Origin: Sinohyriopsis cumingii
Lineage: Eukaryota; Mollusca; Bivalvia; Unionida; Unionidae
Direction: 5' to 3'
DNA length: 64,000 nucleotides
Assembly (NCBI GenBank): GCA_028554795.2
Contig: CM068839.1
Span: 89,004,182 to 89,068,181, forward strand
Below the pieces are notes generated by a model. That model did no database searches, was not told where the DNA came from, and saw only the letters and a list, made by a program, of their open reading frames with translations. Positions 12,211 through 19,906 of the stretch are shown one piece after another; position 1 is the first letter of the stretch; each line of letters starts with the position of its first letter. The position numbers and the translations under genes were made by a program.

Positions 12211-12684
12211 ATGATTGTTCATAAACATCAGCGCAGACCCAAACAGGTCCGCATAGTAAACTCCCGATTGCCCGTATACAAATATATTCACGGTAATGGA
12301 TTCGGCGATATCATTGGAAGTCTCGTTACGCGAGTAATACCTAAAATCGGACCCACGATCAAACAATTCGCGTCAAAAGCAATAGGAAAAATCGGCGAGA
12401 CTGCCATTTCTGGTATCGGTAATTTGGCCAGTAAAGGCTTCAATACTGTCAAAAGTAAAATATTAAATTTAATGCGCAAAAAACAACCCGTCAAATTACC
12501 TAGCACCAGAGAAATGCCACCCGAAGTCAGTAAAGCCATAAACGACGCAGCAAATAAAAAAATAAATGATCTCGCAAAGGAAGTTGCTAAGACAAATATA
12601 GCGCAGGAAGTTGCTAAGACAAATCTCGCAAATGAAGTTGCTAATACAAGTTTTATTTCAGGCAGTGGTCTTCGTTTTAGATGA
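12211..12684 (+). CDS. pVI-like amphipathic minor capsid protein (Polinton)
   Basis: A 157-aa basic protein. The N-terminal 25 residues are strongly positive. A Gly/Ile/Ala-rich amphipathic segment (about 28-85) resembles the membrane-active helices of adenovirus pVI and their Polinton counterparts. A Lys-rich region and a repeat of EVAKTNI/EVAKTNL/EVANTS (about 120-147) follow, then a tail ending GSGLRFR. Two sites fit the adenain consensus (M/I/L)-x-G-x-G: IHGNG at residues 26-30, just before the amphipathic part, and ISGSG at 149-153, near the end. The gene sits 15 bases before the capsid gene. A counterpart precedes the capsid gene in the old Polinton. Assignment is from layout and composition, so moderate. 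Confidence 0.7.
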   Translation: MIVHKHQRRPKQVRIVNSRLPVYKYIHGNGFGDIIGSLVTRVIPKIGPTIKQFASKAIGKIGETAISGIGNLASKGFNTVKSKILNLMRKKQPVKLPSTREMPPEVSKAINDAANKKINDLAKEVAKTNIAQEVAKTNLANEVANTSFISGSGLRFR

Positions 12685-12699
12685 TATTCTTAATAATAA

Positions 12700-14118
12700 A
12701 TGTTCGCACAAGTGTCAAATGAAGTATTTGACATGGACGAGCCTGTAGGTAGGGATACATCCGTGCGAGATTTCCAGTATTTCTCGTACGATGCAGTTGA
12801 ACCAAATACACCTAATCGCTTGGAAATTCAAGTCCACGATACAACAAGATATTTTCTTCCATCTGAGGCATATATCGAAGTTACCGGGGAAATTATTAAA
12901 ACAGATAATACCCTCTATGCAGCAGATTTTAGAGTCGGATTTGTTAACAACGGTATTATGGCGTTATTCAAGAGCGCCACTTACATGATTGATGGAAGAG
13001 AAATTGAGTCAATTACTAATGATGTTGACTTAGCAACGACGATAATAGGCCTAGCTAGATACTCGGATGATTTTACTAGATCAGCTGGTCCCGGCATGAT
13101 GTTTGCCAAAGATAATTCTGATCGTCCCGATAGTAGGCCGCTTGACATCAGACAACCCAACGATCGCGCCGCTCCCAATCCAGGCCCTGCAGGTATCCAA
13201 GATCTTCCTGTTGGCGTTAATAATGATTATAATCTTGGATTTGCCACGCGAAAATCTATGCTGCAAGGAAATCACAGAAGATTCTCTTGTGCTATTCCGT
13301 TATCCCATATATTCGGATTTTGCAGGCATTTCAGAAAAATTATCTACGGAGCGAAACATACCATAACACTTATCAGAAAAGGAAATAGCGATGATGCTAT
13401 CTGGCGAGAAGGTAATATCAATTACGCTACTAACGTGATAAATGCTCTCGATGCGGGAAATGCCGGCCAGGTAAAATTACTCAAATTTACCTTGTGGATG
13501 CCAGCGATAACTCCATCAATAATCGAAGAAGAAAAATTATTGTCATTTATGAACCAAGGCGGTAAATCTATCATGTCATGGCTAACAACAACAACAGATT
13601 CTATAACTACCGATATTGATGGTGATTTTACTTGGCGTATTGCATCGCAGCAAGGTACCTCTGCACCTAGGCATATCTTTATCGCTTTTTTGCACACGCG
13701 AAGATATCATCAATTATACAGCCATATGATATTCGATAGTATCAACGCAACAAACGTGTCACTGAGAGTAAATGGCCAACAAGAACCATCAGAGGAAATA
13801 TCAATTAATTTCGAAAATTATTCGACAGCTCGCGCGTATTATCGATTGCTAAGTTTTATGGGTCGCGATCAAAATATCGATACCGGATTGCAAATATCAC
13901 AGCTAGATTTTAATACTCGCTATCCTATATACTACTTTTCCCTGGAGCATCTCGACCTGATAAAGCAATCCGTTGTTGATATTCATTTCAAAGCTAGAAT
14001 TCGCACAGGAAACAATTTATATAGAGCAGTTGCGGTTATTCTCAGCGATAGAACAATGATCCTGGAAGGCATCAGTGGCAGAATGAGAGTCATCGATGCT
14101 CCTGTCGAGAACATGTGA
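12700..14118 (+). CDS. Major capsid protein, double jelly-roll (Polinton)
   Basis: A 472-aa protein matching the Polinton/adintovirus hexon-like capsid family. Recognisable blocks are an N-terminal TSVRDFQYFSYD stretch, a strand-rich RYFLPSEAYIEVTG region (about 68-81), NNGIMALFKSATYMIDGREIES (split here as NNGIMALF and YMIDGREIES, about 97-120), LARYSDDF, the IPLSHIFGFC block (about 200) and a VYxYKH-type region here reading IIYGAKHTITLIRK. Length is close to the usual 450-500. It should form the trimeric capsomers of an icosahedral particle. Its partners are the pVI-like protein upstream and the small membrane protein 33 bases downstream. A decayed homologue with the same blocks lies at about 34890-36480. 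Confidence 0.92.
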   Translation: MFAQVSNEVFDMDEPVGRDTSVRDFQYFSYDAVEPNTPNRLEIQVHDTTRYFLPSEAYIEVTGEIIKTDNTLYAADFRVGFVNNGIMALFKSATYMIDGREIESITNDVDLATTIIGLARYSDDFTRSAGPGMMFAKDNSDRPDSRPLDIRQPNDRAAPNPGPAGIQDLPVGVNNDYNLGFATRKSMLQGNHRRFSCAIPLSHIFGFCRHFRKIIYGAKHTITLIRKGNSDDAIWREGNINYATNVINALDAGNAGQVKLLKFTLWMPAITPSIIEEEKLLSFMNQGGKSIMSWLTTTTDSITTDIDGDFTWRIASQQGTSAPRHIFIAFLHTRRYHQLYSHMIFDSINATNVSLRVNGQQEPSEEISINFENYSTARAYYRLLSFMGRDQNIDTGLQISQLDFNTRYPIYYFSLEHLDLIKQSVVDIHFKARIRTGNNLYRAVAVILSDRTMILEGISGRMRVIDAPVENM

Positions 14119-14151
14119 CAAATTCTAAATTTAGATTAAGCGGTTATTAAT

Positions 14152-14601
14152 ATGCCATACGAGCACGTCAGTGTAACTCTGACCCCGGGTCAGATAAAAA
14201 AGCTCCAATCAGCAACAGCAAAGCGAAGCGGTTTGAAATTAACCTTGAAAAACAATCAGATTCACGGTGGGCCTAACAAACTATCACTAACTAGAGGTCA
14301 ACGTGAACGATTTACCAAGGCCAAATCAGCGAATTCCGGCGTTCATGTGAATCTCTCAATAGGCGCAATCAAAGACATGGTCAAAATAGGCGGATTTCTT
14401 CCTTTTCTTCTTCCTTTACTGGCTCCGTTAATAACAGGCGCAGTATCGGCCTTAGGTGGATTCGGGGCTAAAAAAATAATAGAAAAAGTTACAGGAGGAC
14501 GATACGGTAAAAAAAAATATCATCGCGGATCCGGCCTAAGACTAGGACGACCCCCTTTGTACGGATCCGGCCTAAGATTAACACGCCCCTATCAAATTTA
14601 G
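14152..14601 (+). CDS. Small membrane virion protein with GSGLR tail (Polinton)
   Basis: 149 aa. It starts with two related repeats, LTPGQIKKLQSA...LKLTL and LTRGQRERFTKA...VHVNLS (about 8-72). A hydrophobic segment FLPFLLPLLAPLITGAVSAL follows (about 82-101), then a Gly/Lys-rich basic tail carrying two GSGLRL copies. LYGSG at residues 136-140 fits the adenain consensus, so the tail may be cut off during maturation. The old Polinton has the same two-repeat protein directly after its capsid gene (36488-36772). This supports a conserved virion role, perhaps as a penton-associated or membrane-lytic component (inference). No cellular relative was recognised. Confidence 0.78.
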   Translation: MPYEHVSVTLTPGQIKKLQSATAKRSGLKLTLKNNQIHGGPNKLSLTRGQRERFTKAKSANSGVHVNLSIGAIKDMVKIGGFLPFLLPLLAPLITGAVSALGGFGAKKIIEKVTGGRYGKKKYHRGSGLRLGRPPLYGSGLRLTRPYQI

Positions 14602-14654
14602 ATCTAATCAGCGAAGTAAAGAAAAAAAAAATAAAATTTTTCAGAGGCGTATTT

Positions 14655-14993
14655 ATGCGAGATCAACTACCAGACAAACCAAACTCTACCGAGACAGGAA
14701 TAATTAATCTCGATAAAAATACCGGCCCTGGCACACACTGGGTTGCCTACGCGATTAATCCTCGCGAAGTCGTTTACTTTGACTCATATGGATTAGCGCC
14801 ACCAAATGAATTTATCAATTACGTGTCTTCGCTGAAACTTCCAATTTGGTATTCGACGCTTCCAACACAAACATTAGCAGATCCACCAATATGCGGCCCT
14901 GAATCAATTAACGTCCTCGATGCAATTTCAAAATCATCCGATCCTTATCACAAAATTGTATTTGAATATGCCGTAGATAAATATCATGGTTGA
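14655..14993 (+). CDS. Adenain-like cysteine protease (Polinton)
   Basis: 112 aa from its first ATG. It has the order expected of adenovirus/Ulp1-type proteases in Polintons: a GPGTHWVAY block holding the active-site His (about residue 30), the VYFDSYG block (about 45) and an ICG-containing nucleophile loop (about 79). It should mature the virion proteins, and candidate cleavage sites occur in three neighbours. The family-typical FRGVF block lies in frame just before this ATG, so the true N-terminus may lie further upstream and the start is uncertain. Its 3' end overlaps the fibre gene by 8 bases. It looks short for the family. Confidence 0.82.
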   Translation: MRDQLPDKPNSTETGIINLDKNTGPGTHWVAYAINPREVVYFDSYGLAPPNEFINYVSSLKLPIWYSTLPTQTLADPPICGPESINVLDAISKSSDPYHKIVFEYAVDKYHG

Positions 14994-16659
14994 CATTTAT
15001 GGTAGATCCCTCTTCAGGAAGGAAAAGGAAAAGGAAATTGAAGGCGTAGATGTATCAAAATTTGCAACCAAAAGTGATATTAATGATCTTCTTTCATTGT
15101 CAGAGATAGATCCCGGAGAAGTTGCTGTTTTTCAAAATACCGAAGGGCGATTACAAACTAGCAATGTCAAAATAACTGATATAATCAAACGAGATGAATA
15201 TAACGAACGCATCGATCAGTTTACTCGCTTGTCAGATTCGGTAACAAAATCAATCGCTGATATTACTGATATTATCACAAAGTTACCATCGAAGGCCAAT
15301 ATCGCGGATGTGGAAAAATCCGACAAAGAGCTATCAGCGGCGATGCTTCTAAAGGCCAATATCGCGGATGTGGAAAAATCCGACAAAGAGCTATCAGCGG
15401 CGATGCTTCTAAAGTCCGATAAGGTACCAACTGACGATTTCCAGGATAAAATAACAAAAAGATTTAACAAACTAACTAACGATCTTAAAAAATTCGACGA
15501 GGTATCAAAAAATCTCAATAAAAAACTCGACGATGATATAAAAAAATTCATCGAAACCTCCTCAACTACACACGACAATCTCAACGAGAAAATTACCAAA
15601 ATAAATACCACGATGGGTCAAAAAACCGATCGAACATCACATAACGATCTTACCGAGAAAACAAAGAAAATAAACGAAGATATCGCCCAAATCAACAAAG
15701 ATATTGAATCGGCACGTGCATTAATATTTCCAAAAACCGATAGAACATCACATAACGATCTCAGCGAGAAAACAAGAAAAATCGACGAGGATATTACTAA
15801 AATAAACGAAGATATCGCCCAAATCAACAAAGATATTGAATCGGCACGTGCATTAATATTTCAAAAAACCGATAGAACATCACATAACGATCTCAGCGAG
15901 AAAACAAGAAAAATCGACGAGGATATTACTAAAATTAACGATGATATTAACGCGGTACGCCAAATCGTAAACGAAAAAGTCGATAAAACATCACACGACG
16001 AGAAAACAAAATCCATCAACGATGATATTAACGCGGTACGCCAAATCGTAAACGAAAAAGTCGATAAAACATCACACGATGATCTCCACGAGAAAACAAA
16101 AAAAATCAGCGAAGATGTTACTAAAATATCCGATGAAATTAACGTGGTACGAGAATTAGCGAATAAAAAAGTCGATACATCAGTGTACGACGGAGAAATT
16201 CAAAATATCAACGCGAAGCTTCTCGACGCAACTACAAAAATTAGCGATATTAACACAAAAATATCGTCAGTGAACCTTGGAAGATTATCGCGTATTTCGA
16301 TACCAGCGGAGGTAGAAACAAAAAATCTACCCTGTCATGTGCCATTTGTGTTTAGGACATATAATCTTACCTGGACACCTGTGAGTAACGAAATTATTTT
16401 TACCGCGCCAATTACTGGTGTATATCGAGTATATATTATCTCCGAGATAAAATTTAAGGTACGACCAATACAAGAAAGACAACCAAATTCTGGTTATAAA
16501 TTTCATGAATTTTACCCCGGATTTTTTATTATTTCGTTAAAAGAAAATAGCAACACTTTTTTAATATTAGATCCACCAGATAGATCTTTCACAGAAAAAA
16601 TTGCCTATTTTGCAATTTTCGAATATCTATCCGGGATAAACACAATTGGTAATCCGTAA
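14986..16659 (+). CDS. Coiled-coil fibre with C1q-like head (Polinton)
   Basis: 557 aa. About residues 25-430 are heptad-like coiled coil built of repeated modules, such as DKTSHDDLHEKTKKI followed by DVTKISDEIN. This includes an exact 60-bp tandem duplication (15293-15352 and 15353-15412) coding for KANIADVEKSDKELSAAMLL. The C-terminal 130 residues are strand-rich, with IIFTAPITGVYRVYIIS, which resembles the core of C1q/TNF-like trimeric heads. The architecture suggests a trimeric attachment fibre, the counterpart of adenovirus fibre or a phage tail fibre. Repeat copy number in the shaft is probably variable between copies. It starts within the last codons of the protease gene. Confidence 0.8.
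   Translation: MVDIYGRSLFRKEKEKEIEGVDVSKFATKSDINDLLSLSEIDPGEVAVFQNTEGRLQTSNVKITDIIKRDEYNERIDQFTRLSDSVTKSIADITDIITKLPSKANIADVEKSDKELSAAMLLKANIADVEKSDKELSAAMLLKSDKVPTDDFQDKITKRFNKLTNDLKKFDEVSKNLNKKLDDDIKKFIETSSTTHDNLNEKITKINTTMGQKTDRTSHNDLTEKTKKINEDIAQINKDIESARALIFPKTDRTSHNDLSEKTRKIDEDITKINEDIAQINKDIESARALIFQKTDRTSHNDLSEKTRKIDEDITKINDDINAVRQIVNEKVDKTSHDEKTKSINDDINAVRQIVNEKVDKTSHDDLHEKTKKISEDVTKISDEINVVRELANKKVDTSVYDGEIQNINAKLLDATTKISDINTKISSVNLGRLSRISIPAEVETKNLPCHVPFVFRTYNLTWTPVSNEIIFTAPITGVYRVYIISEIKFKVRPIQERQPNSGYKFHEFYPGFFIISLKENSNTFLILDPPDRSFTEKIAYFAIFEYLSGINTIGNP
15293..15412 (+). repeat. Exact 60-bp tandem duplication in the fibre shaft
   Basis: Two identical 60-bp units, 20 codons each, lie head to tail. 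The unit starts aaggccaatatcgcgg and ends atgcttcta. Identity with no synonymous change suggests a very recent duplication. Confidence 0.9.
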
Positions 16660-16679
16660 TTGTTATCGTAGATTAATAA

Positions 16680-17198
16680 ATGACCGCATCTGACTACCGT
16701 TACAATCAGGCGAGGTCATGGCAGGATTCGCTAAAAAAGCTCCTAGACGAGTATCAAACAAAAATAAAAAAATACCAGCGTAGATTAGTTATCATTGATG
16801 TCGCTGTGTATACGGTATCCGCGATAGTCGCTGGTGCTGGAATAATTTTATCCGCGGTAACAACAATCGCGCCGATCGTAGCAACGATAATAATCTCGTC
16901 AACAACGACAATCGCTGGTGTTCTCAATATCGTAGCGAAAAAAATCTCATCATGCGCGAATGAAAAATTATCATTGTACAAAAACAAACTAACTAAGGTC
17001 AATGACGCGTATTCAAAATTATCATCGCTGCTTTCGGATAGTCTCAATGATGGCGTTATCTCCGATCCAGAATTTTCGGTAATGATCGGTATTTACTCGG
17101 AGATTGAACAAATGAATATTAATAATGTCCGAGCTAGCCCAGATCGTGACAAACACGACACCGCCGACAACGACGTTAATATCGCTAAGTTCAACTAA
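16680..17198 (+). CDS. Two-helix membrane protein (Polinton)
   Basis: 172 aa. A basic N-terminal helix (about 1-38, QKKY-rich) is followed by two hydrophobic helices (about 39-63 and 64-88) forming a hairpin of Ala/Ile/Val/Thr. A hydrophilic helical C-terminus holds NAYSKLSSLLSDSLNDG-like heptads. No catalytic motif is visible. Position between the fibre and the next structural gene suggests a virion membrane or internal protein. The layout resembles small helical-hairpin effector and pore proteins, but I cannot tie it to a family. Its 3' end overlaps the start of the following gene. Confidence 0.7.
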   Translation: MTASDYRYNQARSWQDSLKKLLDEYQTKIKKYQRRLVIIDVAVYTVSAIVAGAGIILSAVTTIAPIVATIIISSTTTIAGVLNIVAKKISSCANEKLSLYKNKLTKVNDAYSKLSSLLSDSLNDGVISDPEFSVMIGIYSEIEQMNINNVRASPDRDKHDTADNDVNIAKFN

Positions 17199-18489
17199 GC
17201 CAGAATTTAGCATCAATTTTCCAACACCAATTAGCGTCAAAGAAATTGCGTTAACACAATTACGTGTCTACAATAGCTGACCTAATATCAGATCAAAATC
17301 ATTTGGTAAATTATTGTCAAACAATTCGCTTGTTATCGCTAATAAAAAACGCGCCGATGGATCTCCCGATTGGTTTACTGTTAGTATACCAACAGGCAGT
17401 TACGAAATTGAGCAGCTGGATAAGGAATTTACCAGCAGGATATCAAATATAACCGGCGATGCTACTCCAGGAATAAAGATATCTTCGCATGAACCAACAT
17501 TATCATCGATCATCGAGGTATCATCACCGTATATGGTAGATATTTATCATTCGTCGATTAGGACCGTATTGGGTTGGCCTGAAATTCCACCCGAGGAGAT
17601 AATAACACCAGAACCAAAAAAAGAAGATTTTATCAGCAATGAAAAAAACTATCACGGAATCAACTTGGACTACATCGATAAATATGAAAAAATGAAAGAA
17701 AGCCTCGATTTTCTTTCAGGTTCTGTGTATATGCTGGATTTGTTCGAGGATGGTATCAAATTATTGTTTGGTGAAATTATTAACGAATACGAGAAACAAA
17801 AAAAATTATTAGATCATTTTTTCCAGGAGTGTATATTTAACGTGCAAACTTCATGTAACGAAATTACCATAACAGTAGAGCGAATAAATAAATTAGCCGC
17901 TGATATGGAACTCATTAACAACCTAGCGACGGAAAATATACAAAACAGCGCTGTTTTTGGTATTGGTTATATTATTACGGCATTCATGCAAAGACATAAC
18001 TTAACCGAGAGGACACTGCTAAGTTACAAATTTCCTGGTTATAACGTTAATGAAATGAGAAAATTTGTCACTGATACCACTGATAAGTTATTTCCTAAAT
18101 TACACGATGCGTGGACTAAGAAAAAATTACAAGCAGAATCGGTTTTGCAACATAACAACGACGGAGTGGGGCAAGGACGGCATATTTCACCTGGTATCGT
18201 TAATATAACAGAAGTTATCGCGATTTATCTTCACGCGGATGTTGTCGAGGGTAGCTATAATGTTGATTCGTCAGAGTCAAATCAGGCGCAGCAGGGATTT
18301 ATCTTGTATTCGTTTTCACCTAACGTCTCTCCTGGATATTTGATAATAAAAGAGCCAGTAAATCCGTTTTACCTGCGATGCCACAATCGATTATTATCAA
18401 GGATAAATTTCAAACTAACGAATCAAGACGGAAATTTGCTTGATATCCGCGGAGAAACATTAAGTATCAATCTGCTGGTAAGATCGTAA
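17125..18489 (+). pseudogene. Second structural protein with jelly-roll-like ends (Polinton)
   Basis: The N-terminal part holds the SINFPTPISVKEIALTQLRVYNS block typical of a Polinton protein that often precedes or follows capsid genes (here split as SINFPTPI and IALTQLRVYNS). PTGSYEIEQLDKEF follows. The middle (about 110-280) is helical. The C-terminal 120 residues are strand-rich, with SFSPNVSPGYL and INFKLTNQDG. The old Polinton shows the same N- and C-terminal blocks at about 33757-34518. The role may be penton- or fibre-related (inference). It reads as almost whole, with about one break. It ends facing the minus-strand gene at 18602 across about 110 A+T-rich bases. Confidence 0.7.
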
Positions 18490-18601
18490 AAATCTTCGAT
18501 TCTGTCTGCCAGGGAAAAATGGGCCAAAAAAATAAATAAAATCCAGGGAAATTTTCAAAATTAATATATTTTTTTAATTTTTGTTTTTTTGTGGAATTTC
18601 T
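18490..18601. other. Convergent gene gap, A/T-rich
   Basis: 112 bases between two convergent genes, with A-rich runs followed by T-rich runs ('aataaaat' near 18535). This is consistent with polyadenylation signals for both strands. No further structure was seen. Confidence 0.45.
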
Positions 18602-18973
18602 TCAGGAAGATATTTCCTTGGCCTTGCTCTCTTCGACCAGTTTTTTCAACTGCCTGACGCGTGAACTTGTAATTTTTCTTGATTCGTATGCGTCTGATAA
18701 AATCAACCTAGCTTTTTCTACCAGCGTCGATAATTTAACAAAATCCTCGATGCGATCATCGCTGACTGTAGCTAGTGATTGATACATCGCAATCTGGATT
18801 TTCTTTATTAATTTGTATTCGGATGGTAGCGTGTATTTGTATTCAAGTTTCCCTTGAACAATCGTCTCGAATTCGGATCGAATTTTATTCGTGTCCAACT
18901 CCGATGGAAGATTTATATTTTTTCTCAGGTCATCGATGGCTTCGATGATATTGCTTATGGTTTGTTCATTCAT
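18602..18973 (-). CDS. Small helical protein of unknown function (Polinton)
   Basis: A 123-aa protein predicted to be almost all helical, rich in Lys, Glu, Ile, Leu and Ser. It starts MNEQTISNIIEAIDDLRKNI and ends with a charged KKLVEESKAKEISS helix. There is no motif I recognise. It is the last gene of a minus-strand cluster (Cys-rich protein, HNH endonuclease, this gene) with 25 bases between its start and the HNH stop. It might be a DNA-binding or terminal-protein candidate, since protein-primed elements need one, but the sequence does not show it. Confidence 0.6.
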   Translation of the reverse strand: MNEQTISNIIEAIDDLRKNINLPSELDTNKIRSEFETIVQGKLEYKYTLPSEYKLIKKIQIAMYQSLATVSDDRIEDFVKLSTLVEKARLILSDAYESRKITSSRVRQLKKLVEESKAKEISS

Positions 18974-18998
18974 GTTATATAATTCTGTAAATATTCAA

Positions 18999-19580
18999 TT
19001 ATTCTTCGTCGCTTTCCGAATCAAATATTATTGGGATATAGGAAAATTCGATCCAAGTGCCAAGATTATAGGAAAATGTTGCTTTATATTTTTTTTCTGC
19101 CGCTCGCCGCACTGAGATTGAATTAATTTCATAATATTTCGCAGCTGCAGTCATCGACGTGAATATCATCTCCTCGCCTGTTTCTTTATTTATCGATTTG
19201 ACCGCCTTCGCATACTTCGGATATTTACCAGAATTACCAAAGATGCAATTTTCCTTCTGAGATACTGCGCGTAGATTGGATAGTTTATTATTGAGTTTGT
19301 TTCCGTCGATATGGTCAATAACAAGACCATTCCTGATAGGTCCTTTGTGACATTCGAACACGAATCTGTGACATGAATAATTTGTTTTTCTTCTTTTTTT
19401 ATTCTCGCTGACAGTAAATAACAGATAACCCGAATTATTAACAAAACCAACAGGATTCTTCGTTTTGATATTTCTGACGGTACCATCCGATGACGCCTCG
19501 TATCCCTCGATAGTTGGATGAGATCTATACTCGTGTGTGATTGTCATTGCAGGAATCGTCGATTTCATTTCCATATACAA
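18999..19580 (-). CDS. NUMOD4-HNH-NUMOD1 homing-type endonuclease
   Basis: 193 aa. Order: an N-terminal NUMOD4-like block with IEGYEASSDGTVRNI (about 25-40); an HNH_3 core with SCHRFVFECH, VIDHIDGNKLNNKLSNLRAV (about 70-110); a C-terminal helix-turn-helix like NUMOD1 with FTSMTAAAKYYEINSISVRRA (split here: FTSMTAAAKYYEI, SVRRAAEKK, about 140-165). The His-Asn-His style metal site (DHIDGN, LNN, NL) is visible. Such enzymes nick or cut DNA and are common in phages and large DNA viruses as homing endonucleases. In this element it could be a passenger or could aid resolution or recombination (inference). An internal Met near residue 12 is an alternative start. It overlaps the Cys-rich gene by 56 bases. 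Confidence 0.85.
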   Translation of the reverse strand: MYMEMKSTIPAMTITHEYRSHPTIEGYEASSDGTVRNIKTKNPVGFVNNSGYLLFTVSENKKRRKTNYSCHRFVFECHKGPIRNGLVIDHIDGNKLNNKLSNLRAVSQKENCIFGNSGKYPKYAKAVKSINKETGEEMIFTSMTAAAKYYEINSISVRRAAEKKYKATFSYNLGTWIEFSYIPIIFDSESDEE

Positions 19581-19875
19581 TATTCCATTTGTTTAAATCA
19601 TAATTTGCCTTGAATCGATTAATATAATCTTCTTCGCATGTTATCACCGACGAGGATTTCTTTTTGTAATATCTGAGCAATTCCCGATAATTTTTCCCTC
19701 CACAGGACAAACACAATCGAGTTTTTCCTCGCGTGCCAACTTGGCAAACTAAACACCGTTGTGGTCCTTTACTGCCTCGTCGAATTGCATATATATGAGC
19801 GCCACAATATTCGCCTCTGCAGGATTTGTCGCATGATTTTGTTGATCCGATTGGTATCCACGAACATTTATTCAT
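19525..19875 (-). CDS. Cys-rich two-zinc-site protein (Polinton)
   Basis: 116 aa. The first 40 residues hold C-x10-C-x3-C-x4-CGAH, like the small zinc motif recurring in large DNA virus proteins. A second site follows with CLVCQ...CLSCGG (about 40-60). The C-terminal half is charged and helical. Likely a nucleic-acid-binding or transcription factor (inference). It is the first gene of its minus-strand cluster, 31 bases from the divergent PolB-helicase gene, so the two probably share a bidirectional promoter. No named family was recognised. Confidence 0.65.
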   Translation of the reverse strand: MNKCSWIPIGSTKSCDKSCRGEYCGAHIYAIRRGSKGPQRCLVCQVGTRGKTRLCLSCGGKNYRELLRYYKKKSSSVITCEEDYINRFKANYDLNKWNIVYGNEIDDSCNDNHTRV

Positions 19876-19906
19876 TATAATTTAAATATTTGTCTAAAAT
19901 ATAATA
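19876..19906. promoter_or_regulatory. Divergent promoter gap
   Basis: Only 31 A/T-rich bases ('taatttaaatatttgtc') separate the start codons of the minus-strand Cys-rich gene and the plus-strand PolB-helicase gene. Any promoter for either must lie here or inside the opposite gene. The role is inferred from layout alone. Confidence 0.35.
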
